Assembly (NCBI GenBank): GCA_036924285.1
Contig: JAYKYS010000007.1
Location: 14,508,001-14,572,000 of the forward strand
Source: Asterella californica
Lineage: Eukaryota; Streptophyta; Marchantiopsida; Marchantiales; Aytoniaceae
Reading direction: 5' to 3'
DNA length: 64,000 nt
Of this stretch, positions 21,005 through 30,772 are shown piece after piece (position 1 is the first letter of the stretch; the number at the start of each line of letters is the position of its first letter). Below the pieces are notes generated by a model. The model was not told the DNA's origin. It worked only from the letters and a program-made list of their open reading frames with translations, and did not search any database. The position numbers and the translations under genes are program-made.

Positions 21005-23522
21005 TGTCGTGTTGTGGATTGGCTAGGGTGTGAAACCACCACATATCCTTCGTACGTGTTTGGTGTTGAGGAGCCACTGGGACCTTATCGTGTCAAAAGA
21101 TAAGGCTCCACGTGGACGATCTGTGTACTCTTCGCTGATTGGAGATAAGAGTAGTACTCTTGTCGTCACATGTGAGATTGATGTATAAGAAGAGAGGTGT
21201 GCGGAGCTTGAGATATAGAGTGTAGAGTATCCAAGTCTAGTGGAGTGTGATCAGTATCTTCGGATGAAGTAAGCGGCGGCAGTGCGAGTGGTAGGCATGA
21301 ACGGAGAACCCTTTCGTGCTCCTGATCTTCCACTTGCGCATCCATTCGTCATTAAGATCCATTGTCTACCGCGAGATCACTTTCGAGTATTTATGGTAGC
21401 TCATTGGAGAGAGTCGTTTATGGCTGCGGTGATGGCTACTCCGGATCCTATCGTTCTGCCCATTGTCACGTACGATGCTGTTTGAGATCTTACTGTCTAC
21501 ATCTTGCTCTGATGTGGTATGGATCCTCCGTTGGATCTGAACTTCCCAGCGAGAGTTCCGTTCAACACTTGGGTCGAAATACGATGTTACAATCGACCAA
21601 AGGTGACGCATCGTGAGTTTGTCGTGAGGAACTTCGGTGAGGATTATTACAACCAGATAATAGCTTCATCTGTTCCCTTTGTAGTTCCGTTTATTGTCAA
21701 CCGTTTTAGAGTCGGGATTCTGACTCTCTATTGAGCGTAATTTGTACTTCGTGTTTACGTGCTTCGTGGCCGACGACATCGTCAACGACACGTGTTTGTA
21801 GTTTGTTCAATATAAACTTTGAGGCCTAAATGGTACTCTTGGATAAAAATTCGTTCTTTGTGTGTTTGTCATGTGAGTGAAGACAAAAACCTTTTTGTCA
21901 ACTTGTTTCTCATTGGTCGAAAGTTTGACCAATCACCTTCTACCAAGTTCCTTTCACGTTTTCGAGGGTAGAGGCACTTCCCGTGGTCCATTCGCGGAGT
22001 GTGAGCTATGGTTGGAAAGCTTGGGAGACGAGGATGCCCGTGGACTCAATGGTCGCTCGATTTGAAGCACGGATGAGAATGTTTCGATCAATTGAAGCTG
22101 AGGGGGTCAAATTCATGACCAATTCTATTTCCGTGAGGTCTTTGTCACTTTCTGGGAGTTCTGTGAGGTTGCTGGAGATGAATTGACTGTTGCTGGAAAG
22201 CTCTTGAGATGGGCTTGCCGATGGACTCAGAGATCAATCGATTCCAAGCCGGAGTGAAAAAGTTATGGCCGGTTGAAGTTGGGTGTCTCAAATCGGAGGC
22301 TATGATAGTAGGCGACTGTAAACATGAGACATTGAGAGAGATATGAAGAGTTTGAGGTCGAATTTCGATATGAAACCTTCCAAGGTCTGAGAAGGTACAG
22401 TCAGCTACCTACCTGTGAAATTTGAGACCATTTGGATTATTGGGTTGAAGGGAAACGTTGTTTTTGTGCACAAGGGTCTGCATATCGCCTTGTGTCATTG
22501 ACGAAAAGGGCTTGGATCATTCCGAGAGTTTGGTTGAGGATCTGCTGGTGAAACTTTACAGAGTGGTAGTGATGGTGACACATTAGCTTCCTGAGAAGTT
22601 TGAGCCGTTTTGATCGAGCGGTTTGTGAGGAATCGAACAACAAAGTTCTGTCGAAATAGTATCATGTTATAAAAACAGCGATAAGGGCTTGATCGTTCCG
22701 AGAGTTTGGTTGAGGATCTGCTGGTGAAACTTTACAGAGTGGTAGTGATGGTGACTCATTAGCTTCCTGAGAAGTTTGAGCTGTTTTGATTGAGTGGTTT
22801 GTGAGGAATCGAACAGCAAAGTTCTGTTGAAATAGTATCGTGTTATAGAAACAGCAAACTTTGGAAGGGCATAGATGCCAACTCAGAGATGATCTCTCTG
22901 CATGTAATACCTTAATAGAGAGATTATTCTACAGGCTATCTGCTGGCTTTAGTTTCATCTCATTCTGAGCTGTGGTTGAGGAGTGACAGCGAGGTAAAGT
23001 TGAGAGGTTCTTGCTCCGAAAGGCGCAAGAGTTAAGATTCTTTGAAGAACAGGTCGACCTGGAGGTTTTGCCAGTGCTTCAGAGCACTTGATCATGGGTA
23101 TGGAGAGTTGTTGACTGTATTTCCTGTGTTTGGATCCTCTCCATACCCGCATGCCTGTTTGTACGCCCAGTTGGTTTTGATTGGATTTGTGTGCGGGCGT
23201 TGCGCTTAGGTTTCTTTTCTATTAGGAGTGCTGGTATTTCTCTTGTGGTGAGGCTGGAGTGATGACCAGCAGACCCAAGAGTGCTTGCGGTGATGGCAGG
23301 AACAGGTTGCCCGTGCTTGTTACCCCGGTTCTATTCCTAGTCGAGTAGGAGAGAGATCTGCCGAGAGGACGTGAGGATATCGTAGCGAGAAAGGTTCAAA
23401 GTGTACTTGGAGATCAGAGAGAGGTTTGGGTGGTCACTGGTTCTGAGTCACGAAGTGCGACACGTACTCTCTACAGCTAGATACCCAGTGTATTCCCAGA
23501 TAAGAAAACACGTCACACGACA
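21005..23522 (+). mobile_element. LTR-like insertion (2518 bp) within the methyltransferase of element D
   Basis: It begins TGTCGTGTTGTGG and ends CACACGACA, an 8-bp terminal inverted repeat TGTCGTGT. It is flanked by GCGT on both sides (21001-21004 and 23523-23526), so target and insertion limits are exact. The first 20 bases resemble the start of element A's LTR (TGTCGTGTCGTGGACCGGCT), while 23240-23400 resembles the leader of element D. No RT or integrase is present, so it is a solo LTR or a non-autonomous element. Two small unrecognised frames (21282-21485 and 21519-21734) lie in it. The reading frame of the methyltransferase is unchanged once it is discounted. Confidence 0.85.
22503..22856 (+). 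repeat. Tandem duplication of about 177 bp inside the insertion
   Basis: Two adjacent copies share GAGAGTTTGGTTGAGGATCT, the GGTAGTGATGGTGAC block and AGCTTCCTGAGAAGTTTGAG. They differ by a few substitutions and one base deletion. No coding function is seen. Confidence 0.85.
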
Positions 23523-24429
23523 GCGTGCTGGGAGAGGTCAGGGTTTACATGACCCGCGATCTAGGATGTTCTGGGAGATGTTACGAATCTTACGACATCT
23601 CCAGATGCATCAGGTGGATTCTCCAGCGTACATCTTGGAGAACGTTCCTTTGTTGGGTGATGCTCGTGCACATATGATGACGAGTGTGCACCAAGTGCGG
23701 TCCTGGGTCGGACCGGCAGTGTTGTTAGATGCAGCGAGAGTGGGATCTCGTGCACATCGTCCACGGTTGTGGTGGACGAACTTGTTACCAAGAGAGGTGC
23801 TCAAGCGCGCACACGATGCAGCAAGACGACCAACGCACCTCACAGTGGATGGCATCTTGGATGCAAGACGACGATCTCAAGTAGTGAGAGTCGTCGATAG
23901 GTCACCCATGGCAGTTGTGAACCTAGTGGAACAACCTATGACAGCGTTACCCACTTTGGTGAGCTTTCCAGCGTCATATGCTTACAGAGATGGAGGACCT
24001 GGGCTTGTGTGGGATGCTCGGTTACAACAGTTGGTGGAGCTCAATGCCGACGAGAGAGAGAGAGCGATGGGTTTTCTTACGGGTACGACAGCAGTAGCTT
24101 CGGTGTCGGAGGCTTCACGTCGTCAAGTATTGGGTCAAGCAATGGACTTGAACTGCTTGACATGGATTGTTAGCCTTGGATTGGCTGAGCAACGTCGGAT
24201 GCGATTGATGGGTGTTACTGCTCGAGCACTCTTGAGCTCTTTGCTTATCGAGTCGGTGGAGGCAAAGGTTGGGGGCGAGGCACGTGGAGTTCGTCATCCT
24301 TGGACATCATGGGATGTCGTAGGAGAGAGTGTGGAGCTTGCAGCTAGAACCGCAGAAGTTTTTCGCACAGTAGCGGTGGAGGTTGTTGGTGGTGAGCAGA
24401 AGGAAACTGCTCCAGAGACTGCAAGATAG
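23523..24429 (+). pseudogene. C-terminal half of the DNA methyltransferase (element D)
   Basis: After GCGT the frame continues AGRGQGLHDPRSRMFWEMLRIL (the region after motif IV in DNMT3-type enzymes). Then come motif VI YILENVPL, motif VIII VGSRAHRPRLWWTN with the conserved arginines, a target-recognition region of about 120 residues, motif IX-like ELNADERERAMGF and motif X-like RRQVLGQAMDLN. All core motifs of a C5 methyltransferase are therefore present across the two halves and in the right order. The enzyme would transfer a methyl group from AdoMet to cytosine C5. The frame ends in TAG (24427-24429) and continues in the same frame into RT. Confidence 0.87.
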
Positions 24430-24435
24430 CAGTCA
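24427..24435 (+). promoter_or_regulatory. Candidate leaky UAG stop between methyltransferase and RT
   Basis: The in-frame stop TAG is followed by CAG TCA. This fits UAG-CAR-YYA, the readthrough context known from tobamovirus replicase genes. The RT frame is open and in the same register right after it. Recoding here would give a minor gag-pol type product including RT; this is inference from sequence only. Confidence 0.55.
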
Positions 24436-26439
24436 ACGACTTCGTCTTCTACCTCTAGCATGGTGACAGAGGATACTTGGGAGCCAGAGATTGGACCCAA
24501 GCTTATAGAAGAGGAGAGACGAAGAGTTCAGAGATTCCTGAAGAGCTACAGGAATTGTTTTGCCTTTAGTATGAAGGATTTGGGTACCTTGAAGGGACCA
24601 GGTATAAGGATCGACTTGGCTAATGACACGCCAATCTTTCGACGTCCTTATAGGTACAATGACATGGAGAGAACCTTGATCCAGAGTAGGACTCAAGACT
24701 TGGTGGAAGCTGGATTGGTGGAGATGTCACATGGAGAGTATGCATCTGCCACAGTTATGCCGGCAAAGAAGGATATGTATGGCAACTACACGGATAGGCG
24801 CATGTGTGGAGACTACCGTCATATCAATCGGCAGACGAAGTCCGATAAGTATGCCATGCCGACACCTGAGGAGATCTTTGATGCAGTGGGGCATGTGAAG
24901 GTCTTCAGTACTTTGGATCTTCGAGCAGGATATCATCAGTTGCCGATGAGAGAGCAAGATAAACCCAAGACAGCATTCTGGGGGATTGACTCTCACGGCA
25001 AGGATTGTTTGTATCAGTGGCGGTTCTTACCATTTGGGTTGAAGAACGCCCCTGCTGAATTCCAAAGAGTGATGGATAGGATCCTAGCAGGATGGGATTT
25101 TGTCAGATGCTATATTGATGACATCTTGGTCTATAGTGCTACAGTGGAGGAGCACGAGAGACACTTGCGGGATGTGTTCGAGCGGTTGAGAGCTCATGGA
25201 TTGAAGTTACATCCTGGGAAGTGCAAGTTCTTCCAGGAGTTGGTAGAGTATCTGGGTCACACCATCTACCCAAGTGGGTTGGGTGTTCAACAAACGAAGG
25301 TCGAGGTCATTGCACGTATTCCACGCCCCACAGATGTGAGTCGAGTTCGAGCATTTGTTGGTTTGGTGAACTTTTATCGTCGATACGTGAAAGGATTTAG
25401 TGCAATTGCGAAGCCATTGACCAAGCTGATGAAGGTGGACCAGGAGTGGCAGTGGGAAGATGAGCAAGAGCGAGCTTTCGTGGAGCTCAAGGATACGTTG
25501 ACATCTGCTCCCATCTTGAGGAGACCCGTTAGGGGACGTCCTTTCCAACTGCACACTGATTGGAGTATGTTGGGACTTGGAGCAGTGCTAACTCAGCATG
25601 ATGATGAGAAAAAGGAGTTTGTGGTGGCGTATGCCAGTCGCTCCAACAATTCGGCGGAGGCGAGATACAGTTCGTACGAGGGGGAGTGTTTAGCTGCAGT
25701 GTGGACTGTTGCACACTTCCGATGTTACCTGTTTGGGAACCCCTTTACTCTCATCACTGATCATCAGCCGCTCAAGTGGTTGATGGAGTCCGACAAGCTT
25801 ACAAGGAAGCTTGCACGATGGGCTCTGATCTTACAAGAGTATGACTTTCAGGTAGTGCATAGACTTGGAGTTGCAAACCTAGATGCCGATGGGTTGAGTC
25901 GCAACCCGTGCACGAGTCAGCAGGATCAGACTGGGGCTCGATGGCATGATGAGGTTGATGAGGAGATAGTGCCAGGGTGGCATGCATCTGCCTTTCTTTG
26001 TGTTTTGGCCATGAACTCTAGTATGGAGGGCCAAGTCGTATCTTTCTCAAGTGAGAGAATAGATGACGAGTCTCCAGATCTTGAGGGTGGAGATGGTGTT
26101 CCAAACCAGCGAGATATCCATGACGAAGTGACCGTGATGGAATATCTACGTACTGGTGTGGTGGTAGGCACAGTAAGTGCCAAGGAGCGAGATCGTGTCC
26201 TTCAACGAGCGAAGAGATTTCGACGAGAAGGACGACATGTACTTCGAGTGTGGGATGATGAGAGAGTACGAATAGTGCCACATCCATCCAAGAGGACACA
26301 ATTAGTACGACATGCTCATGAGGAGTTGGGACATTTTGGAGTGAAGCGCACGCATAGCTTACTCCAAGGACAGTATTGGTTGCCGGCATGGTATGCACGT
26401 CGATGTGCAACAATTTGTCGCACGATGTGTGGTTTGTGA
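24430..26439 (+). pseudogene. pol: Reverse transcriptase, RNase H and integrase zinc domain of element D
   Basis: An uninterrupted frame of about 670 codons. RT: IFRRPYRYNDMER, MPAKKD, RMCGDYRHIN, STLDLRAGYHQL, FLPFGLKNAP and the active site YIDDILVYS. RNase H: LHTDWSMLGLGAVLTQ, YEGECLAAVW and ITDHQPLKWL (triad D-E-D present), then LDADGLSR. The integrase zinc domain starts with HEELGHFGVKRTH (the two His), but the frame ends at a TGA (26437) just as the Cys pair is reached; the Cys pair CVVC lies in the next frame. RT and RNase H look intact and of standard gypsy type with YIDD, unlike element A. Confidence 0.92.
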
Positions 26440-27560
26440 TCGAGTACGAGCATCGTTTAATGCTCCTACTCCACAACTACACTCCTTTACCGATTATGGG
26501 GTTGGGTTACCGTTGGAGTTTGGATTTTGCGGGACCCTTACCGTTGACGGTACGTCATCATCGGTATGTGTGGGTGATGGTGGAGCACTTCTCCAAGTGG
26601 ATTGAGTTGGTGGCATTACCAGACAAGGCGAGTGAAAAGACGGCATATGCGTTCTTAGATCGAGTGCTGAGTCGTTTTGGAGCACCAGCTGAAGTGCTGA
26701 CATACCAAGGTACAGAGTTCCTTGGTGAGTTTCAGGCCTTGTGTGATCAGGCGTTGATTGATCATCGAACTACGTCTCGAGATCATCCTGAGGCGGATGG
26801 TTTGGCGGAGAGGGTAGTTCAGACGGTGAAGAGAGGATTGCGTAAGTATGGCTTGCAGAAGGACCACTTGGGAGACTGGGATGTGCAGTTATCATGGTTG
26901 GCTATGGGCTACCGTTTTAGCCGACAAGCGTCTTTGGCTTCCTTCTCACCGTATTTTCTATTATACGGTCGAGATCCAGATCTACCTTCGGCCATTCGTC
27001 GTGATTCTGCTGAGGTGCTGAACCTTGATGACCCGGATATGTGGGTGAGAGCATGTTCTCAACGAGCAGAGACATTTCGGAGAGTTATGCCCATGGCTTT
27101 TGAGAATCTAGCGATTGCTCAGCATAGAGACACGTTGCGATATGCAACTATCCGAGGAGGAGGTTATCGACCATCGATTCGCAGGTTTCATCCTGGCGAT
27201 TATATCTATCTACAGCAGACTGCACCGACGACATTGGATGTGACCGCAGGATGCACTATTTTACGAGTGCGTGAGGTGTTACCTTCTGGAGTACTCATGT
27301 TAGAGGGCCATGATGGTGTTGTTTGGAAGGACCATGTGCATAATTGCGCGCCATGTCATCTTCCCAACATCGATGGTACCGTTGACTCGAGCTTGGCAGT
27401 TGTACGAGCAGGCTTGAGGTGTATGTTGTGTGGGTCTGCTGGTGGAGCAGCCCGTATGTTGGTGTGTGATAGTTGTTCGAGAGGTTGGCTCATGTCATGT
27501 TTGACTCCACCTCTCACTGTCATTCCTATTGGACGGTGGGTTTGTCCTCGATGTATATAG
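26376..27560 (+). pseudogene. Integrase core and C-terminal PHD-like finger of element D
   Basis: After two nearby frameshifts (about 26385 and 26490) the core reads WSLDFAGP (first Asp), then LTYQGTEF near 26700 where the second catalytic Asp is replaced by Tyr, then HPEADGLAERV with the Glu. Hence this copy cannot integrate. A GPY/F-like region with HPGDYIYL follows. The last 45 codons form a PHD-like finger: C-ML-C, C-DS-C, SRGWLMSC, LTPPL, GRWVCPRC. The usual His of the C4HC3 pattern (GYH or GWH) is Leu here. PHD fingers read histone H3 tails, so it may have guided integration in active relatives, as chromodomains do in chromoviruses; that is inference. Confidence 0.85.
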
Positions 27561-27731
27561 CAGGGATAGCCGATTAGATCTTTGCGTGGTATGGATTGCA
27601 GACAGGCGACTAACGATGGGGCAATGTAGCACCCGGCCTCCTGATCCTTGCACCCATGAAGGTGTATATCACGTAGTTGAGATATGAAGCTATCTGGAGT
27701 TAGAGGGACCTAACCACCAGTTTGGGAGGCG

Positions 27732-28231
27732 ATTGTGGTACACTTGTGTATGTGTATGACATCGTCCATGTGTTATGTGTATGTGTGGTGTTCCTTTGAC
27801 AGCGATGTATGTTGTGTAGCGATGTGTATGCGCACGACAGCTGTCACGTCAGTTTGGTAACTCGGCTAGGTTGACCGAGTGCGAAGTGGCGGACCCCGGT
27901 AAGGCCTTTAGGGCAAGTTGGTGAGAGTGTCCACAAGGGGTATACTTCGCAGGTAGGGGCTTGGAGACCTCAGTTCTTCAAGTTGAGCCTTCAAGCTCCT
28001 GGCTATGGTGGGTAGTCTTGAGAGTGAGATCTGGATTCTCTGCGAGCACAGAGTGGATTTGGCTCGACTGTAGTGATTGTCTAGTGCCTGTTGGCAGATG
28101 GAGTGAGTACATACCTTGTTATCATTGTGGTACACTTGTGTATGTGTATGACATCGTCCATGTGTTATGTGTATGTGTGGTGTTCCTTTGACAGCGATGT
28201 ATGTTGTGTAGCGATGTGTATGCGCACGACA
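27732..28231 (+). repeat. 3' end of element D with a duplicated 108-bp terminal segment
   Basis: A 108-bp segment ending TGCGCACGACA occurs at 27732-27839 and again at 28124-28231. Between them lies the 283-bp copy of the 5' terminus (27842-28124). The second copy abuts the right CTCC duplication. I read 27842-28231 as a shortened 3' LTR, start plus end with the middle deleted. The extra upstream copy of the end is unexplained; template switching during reverse transcription would be one source. Confidence 0.75.
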
Positions 28232-28445
28232 CTCCGTCCAGTAGCTCTCCTAATGCTTTCTGCACCTCTCTTCATCATTTCAACTGGAATTTCAGCAGCT
28301 TGCTCAACCATAGTTGGATTAGAGCGCACCTCAAATCTCCCAGTATATACATCAGCTTCTACAGAGCCTGCAGTCATCGCTGTAGTGTTTGCTACAGTAA
28401 GTGCTAGAAGTAAGCTCTTCATTCTTCCTCTTCCAAAATACGTGT

Positions 28446-29602
28446 TCAAAGTGCGGTTGGATGCAACATGTTGTTCTGATAATTGACCACGTCCTCTCGC
28501 AAGGCAACCGCTAAGTCTTGACAATCTCCTCTGAGATGATCTGGACTATCACACCAAATACATCTCCTGGTAAAAGTTCTTCCTATAGATCGAGCACCTG
28601 GTGCGGTTGGTCGCTGATTCTTTCTCAGATCTGTCATCTCAACTCTTAAATCTCTCAACTGTTGAGTAAGCTCTTCAATCAAGTTATGGTGAGTTTGGTT
28701 CTGTATAGGACGTTGTCTAGGACCTCTTTGTGCTGGAACATGCACTACATGCGCTTGAGGAATCACTACAGGTACTTGGGGAGCTATAAGTGAAACTACT
28801 GGGACTTGAGGGACCACTCTCTGTTTTGACAAGGTCTCTAGTTGTCTAGCTATTGCCATCCTGCCACGACGTTGTCTAGCAAGAGTAGATACTACTTCTT
28901 CCACTCTCCTCCAGTCAAAGATAACTCCCCCCTCTACTCCACGATCAGCTAACATGAAACAAAGTCTATCTGTTGTAAACTCATCCATAGTCCCCAAGAA
29001 CAACTTTATCTTTTTAGCATACAACGTCAATCTTTCCAGACCAGAAAGCTGCGAGTACCTCTTTTCAAACTCACGAATCAACTCATTTAATCTCATGGTA
29101 CGTCCAGGCTGATGCTCTATCCAATCAAGGAACGTCCTCCTGATGACTCTATCAGAATCTTCTTCTAGAAACTCCTCCCTTAGTGCACGCTCAAACAAAG
29201 TCCATCCTCCTAGATGTCTTCTCTGTAGATTTCTCACTTTCTCTCTCTGTTCAAGAACAACAATCAACTCAAAGCTCAAAATTACCTCAACCTCAGGTGC
29301 CTTGACCAGTTCTATCTCACCCACATACTCATGCAGGTACTTAGTAACGTCTCTGTCATCAAATCGTCCACATCTACCAGCAACTACTTGTAGCGCTTTT
29401 GTAGATTTATGCTCAGCTCTTTCAATTGCAGGTTGCTGTTGAATCAGAGCAGCCAACGCTTGAAGAATCTGAGCTGTATCAACAACAGGCTGTGACTTAT
29501 CATTGGAACTACAATAGGACCTCCTTGAGAGCTGATCCCATATTGATCAACATGAACACCTTGAGCAGCAGTAACACCTTGGACGGCAGCACCATGATCC
29601 AT
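28446..29602 (-). pseudogene. gag: Gag of element C
   Basis: The likely ATG is at 29602, by comparison with element E, whose gag begins in the same context (AGGAAGATGGATCA). The frame breaks once near the N terminus; the main open part runs 29456-28446. It encodes the capsid homologous to A and E (STKALQVVAGRCGRFDDRDV, YLHEYVGEIEL, FLDWIEHQPG), a Pro/Val/Gln-rich linker, LRDLRVEMTDLRK without the stop seen in A, and the zinc knuckle CIWCDSPDHLRGDC. A frameshift follows; the remainder (28232-28445) reads in another frame with TYFGRGRMKSLL matching A's TNFGRGGMKKLV. Confidence 0.83.
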
Positions 29603-29699
29603 CTTCCTCACTCAATCTAACCAATTCTATTTCGCGTACCTACCGCCTTGTTGCGGCAGCGGAAGCTCTAACTCAGTAGGTCGTAAACTTTACACCGCT

Positions 29700-30772
29700 A
29701 ACCTGCAAACACAATCACAAGTTAGCGTCCATGCACCACTTACCTTAGTTCTGTTTGGTCCGGACCGGAGCCGGACCGTCTCTCTATTCATCAAGCTCAG
29801 CAATCCTAAGTCCCGACTTAGATCCGCCTAAGTCAGTCCCAAATATGAGCAAGTCACAATATGACTTGGGGCGGACTTCCCATAAAGTCCAGGGTCCTAA
29901 ACGGTGCCTCCAGCACACCTAGCGGCCCAACCGCCCGTGATGTCCGTCTGGGTCTAGGCTCCCGAACGGTGGTCTAACCCGCCGACTCGTTCTCTAGTCT
30001 TGCCCCAGTCCTTACATCGTTCCTAAGTCTAGACGTCCAAGTCTAGATCGGAACATGCCTTGGAACTGGCCTAGCCATCACCTCATGCCCCCAGAGTCCG
30101 CTCGCCGAACCCTGGGGTTGGGTGACTCGTCCTGACCCACCCAGGCATCGAGCCCCCCTCATATATACTTCTGGGGATCGGCGGCCCCGCCCTCCTCTTT
30201 GGTCCCTGAAAATTATACCACAACCTGATTGTGGTTCGGTCATAACTTCCAGCTCGGAGGTCAGATCGAGGAGTGTTATATATCACTGGAAAGCTCTCGA
30301 CGAGATCTTTCCAATGATACCTCACTCGCCTCGAGATCTTACGTGGAGCTCCGTCCACGACCTGATACGTCCCTGGAGCTCCAACACTTCGCAGTTTTTC
30401 CGAAACCTGTGGTTCAGACCCAGGGTCGGTCCCTGTGGTTCGTCTGCGTCTCGGACCCACGTCTCGGTCCCACGTCTCAGACCTATGTCTAAGACTCATG
30501 TTTCAGCCTGTTCCCAGACTCGCCCCCTTAGGTCAGCGTTCGTCTGAGGCCCTCTTGGAGTAGCCCCTTATGTCCTAACCCAAGGTTCTAACCTTGGTTC
30601 AGAGAACCACTGAGGGTTCATCTGATCCCAACTTCCCGGCCAAGCCGTTAAGTCTTACTCGCAGCGTTCACAACCTAGCGCAAGTCCGCTAGGGTTCTGT
30701 TGTTCGCGTCTGCGCCTGATCTTGAGAATGAGGGACTCACTCCCACTTTGGAGGTTGATGCCCTCATCAACA
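29700..30772 (-). repeat. Probable 5' LTR of element C
   Basis: The start TGTTGATGAGGGCATC at 30772 and a TATA-like AGTATATATGAGG near 30168-30156 (minus strand) suggest a promoter-bearing LTR. No second copy is in the window, so its inner end is not fixed. No genes are seen. Confidence 0.6.
30156..30168 (-). promoter_or_regulatory. TATA-like box in the LTR of element C
   Basis: AGTATATATGAGG on the minus strand, within otherwise GC-rich sequence and about 550 bp upstream of the gag ATG. Confidence 0.5.

Larger units (their letters stand above)
15767..28231 (+). mobile_element. Element D: Ty3/gypsy retrotransposon carrying a DNA methyltransferase and a PHD finger
   Basis: A 12.5-kb insertion in element C flanked by the 4-bp duplication CTCC (15763-15766 and 28232-28235). 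It starts TGTCACGTCAG and ends CGCACGACA. The coding order is gag, zinc knuckle, protease, C5 DNA methyltransferase, RT, RNase H, integrase and PHD-like finger. A 283-bp terminal segment (15767-16049) recurs without an indel at 27842-28124. A further 2.5-kb element lies inside the methyltransferase. The coding region has an in-frame TGA and a frameshift in gag, frameshifts near the integrase zinc domain and a lost catalytic Asp in integrase, so this copy is dead. The methyltransferase cargo is the feature that sets it apart from ordinary plant gypsy elements. Confidence 0.9.
28232..30772 (-). mobile_element. Element C, 5' portion (LTR, leader, gag), minus strand
   Basis: This is the other half of the element split by D. 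From right to left it shows a probable 5' LTR starting TGTTGATGAGGGCATC at 30772, a leader, gag with zinc knuckle, and the start of the linker up to the CTCC duplication at 28232. Base composition falls sharply to AT-rich to the right of 30772, marking the edge of the retroelement block. Confidence 0.82.

Noticed and set aside
21282..21734. Two plus-strand frames of 67 and 71 codons in the insertion within D
   Set aside because: They read protein-like but I recognise no motif, and they lie inside an LTR-like sequence; mentioned in the insertion entry only.
19007..24429. A host CMT or MET1 methyltransferase gene captured by chance between two elements
   Set aside because: The protease is fused in frame before it and the RT frame follows in the same register after one stop, so it is part of the element's polyprotein.
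24427..24429. Treating the TAG before RT as the natural end of an independent methyltransferase gene
   Set aside because: The downstream frame has an early ATG, so separate translation is possible, but the same register and CARYYA context favour a recoded junction; left as a hypothesis.
30083..30547. Overlapping frames on both strands in the LTR of C
   Set aside because: GC-rich LTR sequence keeps several frames open by chance; no motif on either strand.
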